Counted from the first letter of the stretch, positions 35,057 through 43,968 are shown. The stretch is DNA of 64,000 nucleotides from Brachybacterium faecium DSM 4810 (GCA_000023405.1 CP001643.1:1798001-1862000), one strand, 5' to 3'. The notes: generated from the sequence alone by a model not told the origin. Made by a program: numbers and translations.

Positions 35057-35560
35057 ATGTCCGAGATCGCGCCGTCGCTGCTCGCCGTGCTGCTGGTGGT
35101 GTACCTGCCCCCGGCCATGGTGCTGTCGTGGGCCGACGGGCGCGAGCACCGGCTGCCCAACCGATGGGTGGGGATCCTGACGGGCGGCGTCGCCGCGGCG
35201 CTCCTGGTGCTCTCCCTGATCCAGCCCGGCCTGCGAGCGGAGCTGCGGGCGGCGGCGGTCCTCGCGCTCGTGCTGGGGTGCGGGGCCGTGCTGGTGGCGC
35301 TGCTCGCCCCCGGGGTGCTCGGCATGGGGGATGCGAAGACCCTGCCGGTGGTGGTGCTGATGTCCGCCGCTCTCGGCGGGGAGGCGCTGATCGCCGCCCT
35401 GCTGGGCATCGCGCTGCTCAGCGGCGTGCTGGGCATGGTGGTGATCGCGGTGACGCGACGGGCCGGTGTGCGCTTCGCCCTCGGGCCGGTGCTGCTGGCC
35501 GGTCCGTTCCTCGGCCTGCTGGGCGCCCCGCTGGTCCGTGCCGCCCTCGGCACGGGCTGA
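35057..35560 (+). CDS. Minimal A24-family prepilin peptidase
   Basis: 167 residues with about five to six membrane segments. The two aspartates of the type IV prepilin peptidase family are visible: SWADGREHRLPNRWVG and GVLGMGDAKT (FGxGD-like). The N-terminal methyltransferase domain with its cysteine pairs, found in PilD, is absent, as in TadV/CpaA and archaeal-type enzymes. No pilin or Tad genes lie nearby, so its substrates must be encoded elsewhere. The ATG at 35057 has a weak -10-like TGCAAT six bases upstream. It converges with the TrmH-like gene. Confidence 0.85.
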   Translation: MSEIAPSLLAVLLVVYLPPAMVLSWADGREHRLPNRWVGILTGGVAAALLVLSLIQPGLRAELRAAAVLALVLGCGAVLVALLAPGVLGMGDAKTLPVVVLMSAALGGEALIAALLGIALLSGVLGMVVIAVTRRAGVRFALGPVLLAGPFLGLLGAPLVRAALGTG

Positions 35561-35609
35561 CCACGGAGCGGGCTGAACGCGCCAGACCAGAACGGCGCGC
35601 GGCTCCGGC

Positions 35610-36479
35610 TCAGGGCGCGGCGGCGCGGCGCTGGCGGCGGGCCTCGTAGAGCGCGACCGACCCGGCCACCGAGGCGTTGAGGGAGGAGGCCGCCCCGGTC
35701 ATCGGGATCTCCGCGATCACGTCACAGGCCTCGCGCCACCCGGAGCTCATGCCCACGGTCTCGTTGCCCACGACCAGCAGGGTCGGTCCCGTGAGGTCGG
35801 CGGCGGCCAGGTCGTGACCGCCCGCCTCGTCGAGGCCGAGCACCGTCCACGGCTCGCCGAGGGCGCGGCGGCGGGTGAGCCAGTCGAGCACCTCGCGGTG
35901 GGAGGGCAGGCGCATCACGGGGACCGCGAAGAGGGAGCCGGTGCTCGCACGGATCGCAGCGGGATCCCAGGCATCCGCGCTGTGGCCCGTCAGCAGCAGC
36001 GCGTCGGCGCCGAGCGCATCGACCGAGCGGGCCAGGGAGCCGATGTTGCCGGGCCCGGAGGGCCGGTCGAAGACCACCACCAGCGAGGCACCGGTGGGCT
36101 CCAGCCGGTCGAGGGAGTCGGAGGGGACGGCGGCCAGCGCCAGGAGCTCCGGTGCGCCGTCCTCCCGCTCCCCCAGCTCGGCCATCAGCTCCGGGGCGAG
36201 CACCACCACCGGTGCCGGGGCGTTCGCGAGCAGATCCTGCGCCCAGCGCGAGGGCTGCTCGCGCCCGTCGGAGAGCAGGGCGCGGATCTCGACGCCGTGG
36301 GAGATCGCCTGGGTGATCGGTCGCACGCCCTGGATCAGCATCTCGCCGCTGCGGGTGCGCTTGGTGCGGTTGGTCAGCAGCGCCTGCCATTGCTGGAACA
36401 GGGCGTTCCGGCGCTCGATCCGTGCCGGCGGCGAGGCCGTGCCCGGGCGGCCGCGGCGCGGGGACTGCCGGGCGCTCAT
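35610..36479 (-). CDS. SPOUT (TrmH/SpoU-type) RNA 2'-O-methyltransferase
   Basis: 289 residues. N-terminal substrate-binding region (RNALFQQWQALLTNRTKRTRSGEMLIQGVRPI) and a C-terminal knot domain with VVFDRPSGPGNIGSLARS, LLVVGNETVGMS and IPMTGAASSLNASVAGSVALYEA, the three SpoU motifs. RNA target (rRNA or tRNA) is not evident. ATG overlaps the trmL stop by four bases. The first about 20 residues are Pro/Arg-rich. Confidence 0.9.
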   Translation of the reverse strand: MSARQSPRRGRPGTASPPARIERRNALFQQWQALLTNRTKRTRSGEMLIQGVRPITQAISHGVEIRALLSDGREQPSRWAQDLLANAPAPVVVLAPELMAELGEREDGAPELLALAAVPSDSLDRLEPTGASLVVVFDRPSGPGNIGSLARSVDALGADALLLTGHSADAWDPAAIRASTGSLFAVPVMRLPSHREVLDWLTRRRALGEPWTVLGLDEAGGHDLAAADLTGPTLLVVGNETVGMSSGWREACDVIAEIPMTGAASSLNASVAGSVALYEARRQRRAAAP

Positions 36480-36943
36480 GCCCCGGCCCCGTCGTAGCCG
36501 AGCTGCCGCCAGGCCTCGTAGACCGCGACGGAGACGGCGTTGGCGAGATTCAGCGAGCGGCGGGCGGGGAGCATCGGGATCCGCACCCGGGAGGTGATCC
36601 GCGGATGGGACATGACCTCCTCGGGCAGGCCGGTCGGCTCGGTCCCGAACAGCAGCACGTCCTCGCGGGTGTAGTCGATGCTGTCGAAGGTCACGTCGGT
36701 GTGGGACGAGAAGGCGAAGACCCTCGCCTGCGGCACCGCGGCGAGAGCGGTGTCGATGTCCGCGTGGAGGCGGACGTCGGCCAGGTCGTGATAGTCCAGC
36801 CCGGCACGGCGGAGCTTGGCGTCCTCGAAGTCGAAGCCGAGCGGCTCGATGAGGTGGAGGTGGGCGCCGGTGACGGCGGACAGCCGTATCGCGTTGCCGG
36901 TGTTGCCGGCGATCACGGGCTCGTGGAGGAAGACGTGGACCAT
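36476..36943 (-). CDS. trmL: tRNA (cytidine/uridine-34-2'-O) methyltransferase TrmL
   Basis: 155 residues, the typical single-domain TrmL. Motifs: FLHEPVIAGNTGNAIRLSA, LLFGTEPTGLPEEV and IPMLPARRSLNLANAVSVAVYEAWRQ. It methylates the wobble ribose of tRNA-Leu species. A tRNA-Leu gene lies directly upstream, an apt but possibly accidental neighbour. The stop overlaps the next methyltransferase gene. Confidence 0.94.
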   Translation of the reverse strand: MVHVFLHEPVIAGNTGNAIRLSAVTGAHLHLIEPLGFDFEDAKLRRAGLDYHDLADVRLHADIDTALAAVPQARVFAFSSHTDVTFDSIDYTREDVLLFGTEPTGLPEEVMSHPRITSRVRIPMLPARRSLNLANAVSVAVYEAWRQLGYDGAGA

Positions 36944-37056
36944 GCGGAGGATTCTCCCACGCGGTCACCGCGCGATCCGTCGCCGCAGCGCGAGCGGGCG
37001 CAGCGCCGGAGCCGGGGCGCCGGGCACCGCGGCGCGGTCCGGCCCGGAATGCGAAG

Positions 37057-37084
37057 AACCCCGATCCGTGAACAGATCGGGGTT
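37057..37084 (-). terminator. Terminator after tRNA-Leu
   Basis: Perfect inverted repeat AACCCCGATC (37057-37066) and GATCGGGGTT (37075-37084), loop of eight, ten bases beyond the tRNA 3' end on the minus strand and followed there by CTTCG. Confidence 0.8.
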
Positions 37085-37093
37085 CCCATCGCG

Positions 37094-37179
37094 TGTCCGA
37101 GGGGGGACTTGAACCCCCACGCCCTATACCGGGCACTAGCACCTCAAGCTAGCGCGTCTACCAATTCCGCCACCCGGAC
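37094..37179 (-). tRNA. tRNA-Leu (anticodon GAG)
   Basis: 86 nt, class II with a long variable arm. Acceptor arm GTCCGGG pairs with CTCGGAC at the 3' end; the D-arm has TGGCGGAATTGGTAGACGC, the anticodon stem CTAGC/GCTAG encloses TTGAGGT (anticodon GAG, reads CUC/CUU), and the T-arm holds GGGGGTTCAAGTCCCCC. CCA is not encoded. A TAATCT box lies 26-31 bases upstream and a stem-loop terminator follows. Confidence 0.97.
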
Positions 37180-37204
37180 GAGTGGTCGCTTCAGCAACGA
37201 GAGC

Positions 37205-37210
37205 AGATTA
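37205..37210 (-). promoter_or_regulatory. -10 box of tRNA-Leu
   Basis: TAATCT on the minus strand predicts a start near 37198, about 19 bases before the mature tRNA 5' end. The -35 region has no clear hexamer. Confidence 0.5.
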
Positions 37211-37271
37211 GCACGGTCCGGCCGGTGCCTCTGCACCGAAAGCGCCTCTGCCAGCGGGAACGTGAAGACAA

Positions 37272-37694
37272 TCACGCCGGGACGTCGACACGCGATGCGG
37301 CCATGACAGAGCGCAGCACCTTCAGCACGGCCTCGGCGCTGGTGGCGAGGCCGGTGGTCGCGGGATCGCGGAGCTGCTCGACCAGATCCTGCAGAGCGGC
37401 TGCGGCCAGCACCGTCATGATCGGGTCCGGATCCTCGAGGGAGCCGGCCTCCCATCCCTCCATCTGCGCGAGCAGGGCGGTGAGCTCCCCCGCCGCGGTC
37501 CCCCGGCTCGGAGCGAGCAGCTCCACGCGGGCGCGCGCCGCGAGCGCGGTGCAGCGTCGCAGCAGGGCCGTGGAGGCCTCGGCGTCGATGCGCGCCCCCT
37601 GCGGGGCGATCACCGCGCCCCTCGGCTCCCCGTCCCCGGCGGCCTCGGCGATGCCCGCCGGGCTCTCGACATGCGTACCGCGCGCAAGCTCCAT
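37272..37694 (-). CDS. Hypothetical protein, no recognised family
   Basis: 140 residues, rich in Ala and Leu, predicted mainly helical, with no membrane segment, signal peptide or cysteine. The segment ASTALLRRCTALAARARVELL and the C-terminal LQDLVEQLRDPATTGLATSAEAVLKVLR look like amphipathic helices. The ATG at 37694 is supported by GAGGGA six bases upstream; the longer open frame lacks such support. About 60 bases upstream two GGGTAAAG repeats occur. It lies between aroE and tRNA-Leu, all on the minus strand. I do not recognise it. Confidence 0.6.
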   Translation of the reverse strand: MELARGTHVESPAGIAEAAGDGEPRGAVIAPQGARIDAEASTALLRRCTALAARARVELLAPSRGTAAGELTALLAQMEGWEAGSLEDPDPIMTVLAAAALQDLVEQLRDPATTGLATSAEAVLKVLRSVMAASRVDVPA

Positions 37695-37852
37695 GAGTGA
37701 TCCCTCGTGCTGGTTCCTGGGGCTCCCCGGAGCCCGTGCGACACCGATCACTTTACCCACGCTTTACCCGAGGGGACAAGGGCGTCCGTCCGTTCGGACA
37801 CCTGCGTCGCTCACGACGATCGCCCGACGGGCACCCGCTGCTCCGGCCGGGG

Positions 37853-38713
37853 TCAGGCCCCGTCGGCGGAGGCGTCACGGCCCAGCGCCGCGCGGGCGGC
37901 GGCGAGCATCTGCGGCACCGGGGCGGCGGGGATGGCGAGCATCGAGCGCAGCTGCATGTCGGCCTGGTGGGCGAGCATCTCGAGCCCGTCGGCCACCTCT
38001 CCCCCGGTGCTCGCCACGACGACCGCGAGAGGTGCCGGCCAGGGATCGTAGAGGACGTCCAGCAGCGCGCCCGGGCGCGGGAGCGAGGAGCGTGCGCTCC
38101 ACTGCGCGGCGACCGCCTGCGCACCCTCGACCGCGAGGGCGCTGATCACGGCGTCCGTCTCCAGCACCTCGTGCTGCTGAGTCCAGGGCACGAGGTGGAC
38201 GCGCGCCCCGCGCTGCGCCGCGAACTCCTCGAGCGGGGCGAGCTTGTGCGGGCTGCGGGCCGAGAGCAGCACCGTCTCCGCACCGAGCTCGAGCAGGGCC
38301 GCGACGGCGCTCAGCGCGGTCGCCCCGGAGCCGAGCACCCCGCCGCTGCGCGGAGCCTGCACGCCGTGGGCGCGCAGGGCGGCGACGATCCCGTGCACGT
38401 CATGGTTCTCGGCGCGCCACCGGCCATCCCCCCGGCGCAGCAGCGTGTTCGCGATCCCGAGGGCGCGGGCGGTCGCGTCGGCCTCCACCGCGAGGGTGAA
38501 GGCCTCCGGCTTGCCGGGCATCGTCACGGAGAGGCCGGAGAGCTCGCGGCCCGGTCCGTCCTGGAGGAAGCTCTCCAGCTCCCCGGCGGGCACGTCATGG
38601 CGGGCGTAGTCCGCATCGGTGATCCCGAGGGTCTCGTAGGCGGTGCGGTGCAGCACCGGGGAGAGGGAATGCCCGATCGGCGAACCGACCACGGCGAAGC
38701 GACGCATGCTCAT
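37853..38713 (-). CDS. aroE: Shikimate dehydrogenase AroE
   Basis: 286 residues. Reduces 3-dehydroshikimate with NADPH in aromatic amino acid synthesis. N-terminal substrate domain FAVVGSPIGHSLSPVLH, the catalytic Lys in VTMPGKPEAF and Asp in ENHDVHG; the nucleotide domain has VLGSGATALSAVAALLELGA and LLSARSP. SARSP lacks the NRT of NADP-specific AroE, so it belongs to a divergent actinobacterial group. The ATG overlaps the mltG stop (ATGA), favouring MSMRRF as N-terminus. The order alaS-ruvX-mltG-aroE is conserved in Actinobacteria. Confidence 0.93.
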   Translation of the reverse strand: MSMRRFAVVGSPIGHSLSPVLHRTAYETLGITDADYARHDVPAGELESFLQDGPGRELSGLSVTMPGKPEAFTLAVEADATARALGIANTLLRRGDGRWRAENHDVHGIVAALRAHGVQAPRSGGVLGSGATALSAVAALLELGAETVLLSARSPHKLAPLEEFAAQRGARVHLVPWTQQHEVLETDAVISALAVEGAQAVAAQWSARSSLPRPGALLDVLYDPWPAPLAVVVASTGGEVADGLEMLAHQADMQLRSMLAIPAAPVPQMLAAARAALGRDASADGA

Positions 38714-39882
38714 CCCTTCGACGCCTCCCAGGCCTGCCATTCCTTCACGTTCTCCTCATGCTCGGCCCAGGTCGCGGCGAACTTCGTCTCGCCCGTGTCC
38801 GTGTTGACGCTGACGAAGTAGAGCCAGTCGCCCTTCGGCGGGTCCGCGACCGCATCGAGCGCCGGCCCGCCCGGTGCGGCGATCGGGCCCGGCGGGAGGC
38901 CCTCGTACTTGTAGGTGTTGTACGGGCTGTCGGTGTCGCGCTCGGCATCCGAGGTGGCGACGCTGCCCGACTTCCCGCTGGCGTAGTGGACGGTGGAGTC
39001 GAACTGCAGCTTCATCGAGCTGCCCTCCGCCTCTCCCGTGCCCTCGAGCCGGTTGAGGATGGTGCGCACCACCATCCCGTAGTCCTCGGAGCGGCGCACC
39101 TCCATCTCCGCGAGGGAGGCGAGGGTCAGAGACCGGTGCCACTCCTCTTCGGGGATCCCCCGCTCGACGAGCTGCTCCTCCATGCGCTGCCACATCATCG
39201 TGATGATGTCCTCGGCGGTCGCGTCCTCGTAGATGTCGTAGCGGCCGGGCCAGAGGTAGCCCTCCAGGGTGCCGGCCGTGTTCTCGGGGATGCCGTAGGA
39301 GGTGTAGTCCTCCGCCGCGGCCTCGAAGTCCTCGACGGGGATGTCCGTCTCTGCGGAGAGCAGCTCCCAGATCTCGGTGAGCCGCTTCCCCTCGGGGATG
39401 ATCACGCGGTGGCCGGCGAGGTTGTCCGGATCCAGGAGCGCGTTGAGCGCATCGGCCGAGGTCATCTCGAGCTGGAGCCTGTAGATGCCGGGCTCGATGC
39501 GCGCGGCGTCCGGGGTGCTGCTGAAGATCGTCACGAACGGTCCGGTGGTCTTGATGACGCCCTGGTCCACGAGCGTGGTGGCGATGTCCGTGCCGGTATC
39601 GCCCTCGGCGACCTGCACCTCCACCTCGCCGTGGCCGGGCCCCTCGAAATCGGGGGCCTCCTGCTCGACGCTGACGTTCGAGGTGACCCAGCGATATCCC
39701 TGGACCGCTCCGAGGCCTATGCCGACCAGCACCAGCAGGACCAGCAGGACGGGCAGCACGCCGCGCAGGAAGCCGCCGCGGCGGGGACCGCGCCGCCGTC
39801 CGCGCCGGCCGGATCGCCGCGGGGCGGCGTCCTCGTCCTGGGACTCGGCGAGCTCGTCGAAGGAGAGGTCCTCGTCGGTCAT
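38710..39882 (-). CDS. mltG: Endolytic murein transglycosylase MltG
   Basis: 390 residues. Cytoplasmic acidic then Arg-rich N-terminus (about 37 residues), one membrane helix (VLPVLLVLLVLVGIGLGAV), a LysM-like region and the YceG catalytic domain with the Glu in LASLAEMEVRRSEDYG, then VRTILNRLE and SPYNTYKYEGLPPGPI. It cuts nascent peptidoglycan strands and limits glycan length. Overlaps both ruvX and aroE by four bases. Confidence 0.95.
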   Translation of the reverse strand: MTDEDLSFDELAESQDEDAAPRRSGRRGRRRGPRRGGFLRGVLPVLLVLLVLVGIGLGAVQGYRWVTSNVSVEQEAPDFEGPGHGEVEVQVAEGDTGTDIATTLVDQGVIKTTGPFVTIFSSTPDAARIEPGIYRLQLEMTSADALNALLDPDNLAGHRVIIPEGKRLTEIWELLSAETDIPVEDFEAAAEDYTSYGIPENTAGTLEGYLWPGRYDIYEDATAEDIITMMWQRMEEQLVERGIPEEEWHRSLTLASLAEMEVRRSEDYGMVVRTILNRLEGTGEAEGSSMKLQFDSTVHYASGKSGSVATSDAERDTDSPYNTYKYEGLPPGPIAAPGGPALDAVADPPKGDWLYFVSVNTDTGETKFAATWAEHEENVKEWQAWEASKG

Positions 39883-40424
39883 CGGGCGTCCTCCTCGGTC
39901 GGGTCCGGGGGGTGCTCGGCCGCGGCGGCCTCGACCCTCTCCCCTGCGCGTGCGCCGGTGGCCCGTTCCGTGTCCAGCGCCTGCTGGAGGATCATCACCG
40001 CGGCGACCTGGTCGACCACCGAGCGGTGCTTGCGACCCTTGCGGCCGGAGCGGTGCAGCGCCTGATGCGCCGTCACCGTCGTCAGGCGCTCATCGATCAT
40101 ACGGACCTCGATCTCCGTCGGCCCGGAGGCCAGCGAGGTCAGGAGCTCCGCAGCGAAATCGCGCGCTTTCTGCGCGGCGGCGCCCTCGGCGCCGTTGAGC
40201 GACCGCGGAAGCCCCACCATGATGACACGCGCCTCGAGCTCGCGAGCCTCCTCGACGACGCGCGCGACGGCGGAGCCGCGCTCGAGGGTCTCGACCGGGG
40301 TGGCGATCATCCCGTCGAGGTCGCTGCGGGCGAGGCCGACGCGGACATCGCCCACGTCGACCCCGAGGCGGACCCCTCGAGGCAGCCCGCCGGCCTCGGC
40401 GCCCGTCCCCTCCGCCACGCTCAT
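39879..40424 (-). CDS. ruvX: RuvX/YqgF Holliday junction resolvase-like nuclease
   Basis: 181 residues. RNase-H-like fold: RLGVDVGDVRVGLARSD with the first Asp, VGLPRSLNG, and IDERLTTVTAHQAL then VVDQVAAVMILQQALD with the final Asp. In E. coli YqgF matures 16S rRNA; in Mycobacterium RuvX resolves Holliday junctions. A disordered Ala/Glu-rich tail of about 25 residues follows the domain. Four-base overlaps on both sides tie it to alaS and mltG. Confidence 0.93.
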   Translation of the reverse strand: MSVAEGTGAEAGGLPRGVRLGVDVGDVRVGLARSDLDGMIATPVETLERGSAVARVVEEARELEARVIMVGLPRSLNGAEGAAAQKARDFAAELLTSLASGPTEIEVRMIDERLTTVTAHQALHRSGRKGRKHRSVVDQVAAVMILQQALDTERATGARAGERVEAAAAEHPPDPTEEDAR

Positions 40425-43129
40425 GCGGTCGGGGCGGCCGCGATCGCCTCGCGCACCGCGGTGAGCGCCGCAGGGATGCGTGCGGGCTCGCCGCCGCCGC
40501 CCTGGGCCAGGTCCGGCTTGCCGCCGCCGCGCCCGCCCATCGCCTCGGCGGCGCCGCGCAGCATCGTGCCCGCCGCCAGGCCGCGCTCCCGCGCCGTGGC
40601 GTTGGTCGCGATGACGAGCGCCGCCCGGCCGCCGTCGTGGCCGGCGACGGCGATCGTGACGGGCACGTCCTCGCCCAGCCGGGAGCGCAGGTCCAGGGCG
40701 AGGGTGCGCAGGTCGCCGGCGGCGATCCCCTCGCCCGCGTCATGGGCGATGAGGCGGACGCCGGCGACGTCGCTCGCGGACTCCACGAGCTTGCCGGCCT
40801 CGGCCTGGAGCTGCTGGCCGCGCAGGGCCGCCAGCTGCTTCTCCATGTCCTTCATCCGCTGGGTCAGGGCGCGCACGCGCTCGGGCAGCTCCTCGGCGGC
40901 GCCGACCTTCAGCAGCTCGGAGAGCTGGGAGACCAGCGCGTGCTCCTTGGCCTGGTGGCGGTAGGCGGACAGCCCCACCAGCGCATCGACGCGGCGCACG
41001 CCGCTGCCGATCGAGGCCTCCCCCATGAGCTGCACGGTGCCGATCGCGCCGGTGCTGTCGACGTGGGTGCCGCCGCACAGCTCCCGTGACCAGTCCCCGC
41101 CGATCGAGACCACGCGCACGATGTCGCCGTACTTCTCGCCGAACAGCGCCTGCGCGCCGAGGGCCTTGGCCTCGTCGAGCGACATCTGCTGATCGGTGAC
41201 GGTCAGCTCGTCCTGCAGCAGCGTGTTCACGCGCCCCTCGATCTGCTCGAGCACGGACTTCGGCACCGCCTGGCCGTAGCGGAAGTCGAAGCGCATCCGG
41301 CCCGGGGAGTTCTCGGAGCCGGCCTGGGTGGCGCTGCCGCCGAGCTCCTCGCGCAGCGACTCGTGGACCATGTGGGTCGCGGTGTGCGCCCGGGCGATCG
41401 CCCCGCGGCGCGCCACGTCGATGGTGGCGATCGCGGAGGCGCCCTGGGCGAGCTCCCCCTCGAGGAGCCGGCCGCGGTGGACGATGAGCCCGCGCACGGG
41501 CTTCTGCACGTCGTCGACCTCGATCAGCCCGCCGCCGGTGAGGGAGATCTGTCCCTGGTCGGCGAGCTGCCCGCCGGCCTCTGCGTAGAACGGGGTCGTG
41601 GCGAGGACCACCTCGACCTGCGCGGGTGCGTGGACGGTGTCCACCAGCTGCCCGTCCACCAGCACCGATTCGACGGTGGTGGCGACGGTGTCCTCGGTGT
41701 AGCCGACGAAGGGCACCTCTCCGCCGCGCTGGCTGAGCAGGCGGCTGTAGAGCGCGGTGTCGGTGTGCCCTGCCTTCTTCGCGGCGGCGTCCGCCCGGGC
41801 CCGCTCGCGCTGCTCCTGCATCGCGCTGCGGAAGGCCTCGGCATCGACCTGGAGGCCCACCTCGCTCGCCATCTCCATGGTGAGGTCGATCGGGAAGCCG
41901 TAGGTGTCGTGGAGGCGGAAGGCGTCCTCGCCGGGAAGCACCCGGCCGCCCTCCTCCTTCACCGCGCCGACCACGCCCTCGAAGATCGTGGTGCCGGTCT
42001 CGAGGGTGCGGCGGAACGCCTCCTCCTCGGCGTGGACGATCTCGCTGATCCGCGCGAAATCGGCCTCGAGCTCGGGGTAGGACTCGACCATGAGGGAGTG
42101 CGAGATCGGCAGCAGCTGCGGCATGGACGGCTGGGTGTAGCCGAGCAGGCGCATGGAGCGCACCGCCCGACGGATCAGGCGGCGCAGCACGTAGCCGCGG
42201 CCCTCGTTGCCCGGGCGCACCCCGTCGGCCACCAGCATCAGCGCGCTGCGCACGTGGTCGCCGATGATCCGCAGGTGGACGTCGTCCTCCTCGACCGCGC
42301 CGTAGCGGCGGCCGGTCAGCTCCTGCGCCTTCTCGATGACCGGGAAGATCTGGTCGATCTCGTACATGTTCTGCTTGCCCTGCAGCAGGAAGGCGACGCG
42401 CTCCACGCCGAGTCCCGTATCGATGGACTTCTGCTCGAGCTCGCCGAGCAGCGGGTAGTCCTTGCCGGAGCCCTCACCGCGCAGGTACTGGTCGAAGACG
42501 AGGTTCCAGATCTCGATGTAGCGATCCTCGGCCTGCTCGTCTCCGGGCCATTCGGGCACGGTGCCGGTCACGGCCTCAGGGCCGTGCTCGGGGCCGCGGT
42601 CGAAGTGCCACTCGCCGCAGGGGCCCGCCGGGCCGGGCTGGCCCGTGTCCCAGAAGATCTCCTCGCGCGGCAGGCGCACCACCCGCTGCGGATCCAGACC
42701 GATCACCTCGGTGACGTGCCGGTAGGACTCCTCGTCCTGCTCCCACACGGTGAACCACAGCCGCTCCGGGTCGAAGCCGAGCCCGCCCTGGTCCTGGGGC
42801 GTGGTGAGGAACTCCCAGGAGTAGTCGATCGCTCCCTGCTTGAAGTAATCCCCGAAGGAGAAGTTCCCGGCCATCTGGAAGAAGGTGCCGTGGCGCGTGG
42901 TGCGGCCGACGTTCTCGATGTCGTTGGTGCGGATGCACTTCTGGACGCTCGCGGCCCGCGGGTAGGGCGCCGTCTCGGTCCCGACGATGTACGGGATGAA
43001 GGGGACCATCCCGGCGATCGTGAAGAGGATCGAGGGATCGGAGGACACCAGGGAGGCGCTGGGCACGATCTCGTGGTCCTTCTTCGCGAAGAAGGCGAGC
43101 CAGCGGCGATGGATCTCGGAGGTGCGCAT
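40421..43129 (-). CDS. alaS: Alanyl-tRNA synthetase
   Basis: 902 residues, full length. Class II catalytic domain at the N-terminus (RRWLAFFAKKDHEIVPSASL, RTTRHGTFFQMAGNFSFGDY), the editing domain with HTATHMVHESL and CGGTHVDSTG, and the C-Ala domain with the Gly-rich GGRGGGKPDLAQGGG motif at the end. Charges tRNA-Ala. The stop overlaps ruvX by four bases. rpsD lies 151 bases upstream with a terminator between, so alaS likely starts its own operon. Confidence 0.97.
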   Translation of the reverse strand: MRTSEIHRRWLAFFAKKDHEIVPSASLVSSDPSILFTIAGMVPFIPYIVGTETAPYPRAASVQKCIRTNDIENVGRTTRHGTFFQMAGNFSFGDYFKQGAIDYSWEFLTTPQDQGGLGFDPERLWFTVWEQDEESYRHVTEVIGLDPQRVVRLPREEIFWDTGQPGPAGPCGEWHFDRGPEHGPEAVTGTVPEWPGDEQAEDRYIEIWNLVFDQYLRGEGSGKDYPLLGELEQKSIDTGLGVERVAFLLQGKQNMYEIDQIFPVIEKAQELTGRRYGAVEEDDVHLRIIGDHVRSALMLVADGVRPGNEGRGYVLRRLIRRAVRSMRLLGYTQPSMPQLLPISHSLMVESYPELEADFARISEIVHAEEEAFRRTLETGTTIFEGVVGAVKEEGGRVLPGEDAFRLHDTYGFPIDLTMEMASEVGLQVDAEAFRSAMQEQRERARADAAAKKAGHTDTALYSRLLSQRGGEVPFVGYTEDTVATTVESVLVDGQLVDTVHAPAQVEVVLATTPFYAEAGGQLADQGQISLTGGGLIEVDDVQKPVRGLIVHRGRLLEGELAQGASAIATIDVARRGAIARAHTATHMVHESLREELGGSATQAGSENSPGRMRFDFRYGQAVPKSVLEQIEGRVNTLLQDELTVTDQQMSLDEAKALGAQALFGEKYGDIVRVVSIGGDWSRELCGGTHVDSTGAIGTVQLMGEASIGSGVRRVDALVGLSAYRHQAKEHALVSQLSELLKVGAAEELPERVRALTQRMKDMEKQLAALRGQQLQAEAGKLVESASDVAGVRLIAHDAGEGIAAGDLRTLALDLRSRLGEDVPVTIAVAGHDGGRAALVIATNATARERGLAAGTMLRGAAEAMGGRGGGKPDLAQGGGGEPARIPAALTAVREAIAAAPTA

Positions 43130-43218
43130 GCGGGAGGTGTCCTTCCTGGTGCTGGGCGGTCAGCGCGCAGCGGAGGAGTGCGAGAGGGACGATGGGGAGA
43201 TGGGCTCCGCGATCGCGA

Positions 43219-43258
43219 AGGCCCCGGTCAGGGTACCGGAGTACACCCGCCGGGGCCT
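43219..43258 (-). terminator. Terminator after rpsD
   Basis: Perfect stem AGGCCCCGG (43219-43227) with CCGGGGCCT (43250-43258), 22-base loop with a minor internal stem, located 23 bases after the rpsD stop on the minus strand. Confidence 0.7.
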
Positions 43259-43280
43259 GTCGCGCCGCGAGAGGAAGAGG

Positions 43281-43907
43281 TCAGCGCGCGTAGTACTCGA
43301 CGACCATCTGGACGTCGACGGTCACGGGGACCTCAGCGCGCTTGGGGCGCGAGACGAGCTGGGCCTTCAGCTCGGGCAGCTCGACCGAGAGGTACGAGGG
43401 GGTGGAGGCCAGCACATCGGAGTTGCCACCCTCGGCAGCGATCTGGAAGGGCTCCATCGCCTGCGACTTGGGCTTGATCTGGATGGTCTGGCCCGGCGCC
43501 ACGCGGAACGAGGGGCGGTCCACCAGCTTGCCGTCGACCAGGACGTGGCGGTGCACGACGGCCTGACGGGCCTGCAGGGTGGTGCGGGCGAAGCCGGCGC
43601 GGAGCACGAGCGCGTCCAGGCGCATCTCCAGCAGCTCGACCATGCTCTCACCGGTCAGGCCCGGCTCCTTCTTCGCGTCCAGGTAGGCGCGGTGCATCTG
43701 CTTCTCGCGCAGGCCGTACTGGGCGCGCAGGCGCTGCTTCTCCTTGAGCCGCACGGCGTAGTCGGACTCGGTGCGGCGGCGGGCACGGCCGTGCTCGCCC
43801 GGGGGGTACGGGCGCTTCTCGAAGTACTTGACGGACTTCGGGGTGAGCGGGAGCCCGAGGGCTCGGGACAGACGCGCCTGACGGCGCGCACGGGTGACGT
43901 TGGTCAC
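43281..43907 (-). CDS. rpsD: 30S ribosomal protein S4
   Basis: 208 residues. Typical S4: N-terminal RARRQARLSRALGLPL, GEHGRARRRTESDYAVRLKEKQRLRAQYGL (cut here in parts) and the S4 RNA-binding domain with RLDALVLRAGFARTTLQARQAVVHRHVLV. The N-terminal zinc cysteines are absent (C-minus form). The gene stands apart from the main ribosomal operons, next to alaS and rarA, as in many Actinobacteria. The GTG start has AGAGG upstream inside a GAGGTATACCTC palindrome. Confidence 0.97.
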   Translation of the reverse strand: MTNVTRARRQARLSRALGLPLTPKSVKYFEKRPYPPGEHGRARRRTESDYAVRLKEKQRLRAQYGLREKQMHRAYLDAKKEPGLTGESMVELLEMRLDALVLRAGFARTTLQARQAVVHRHVLVDGKLVDRPSFRVAPGQTIQIKPKSQAMEPFQIAAEGGNSDVLASTPSYLSVELPELKAQLVSRPKRAEVPVTVDVQMVVEYYAR

Positions 43908-43968
43908 GAGGTATACCTCTTGTTCGCGTGTGGTGAATCCAGTCTTGCAGCCGCGGATTCAGCGACCC

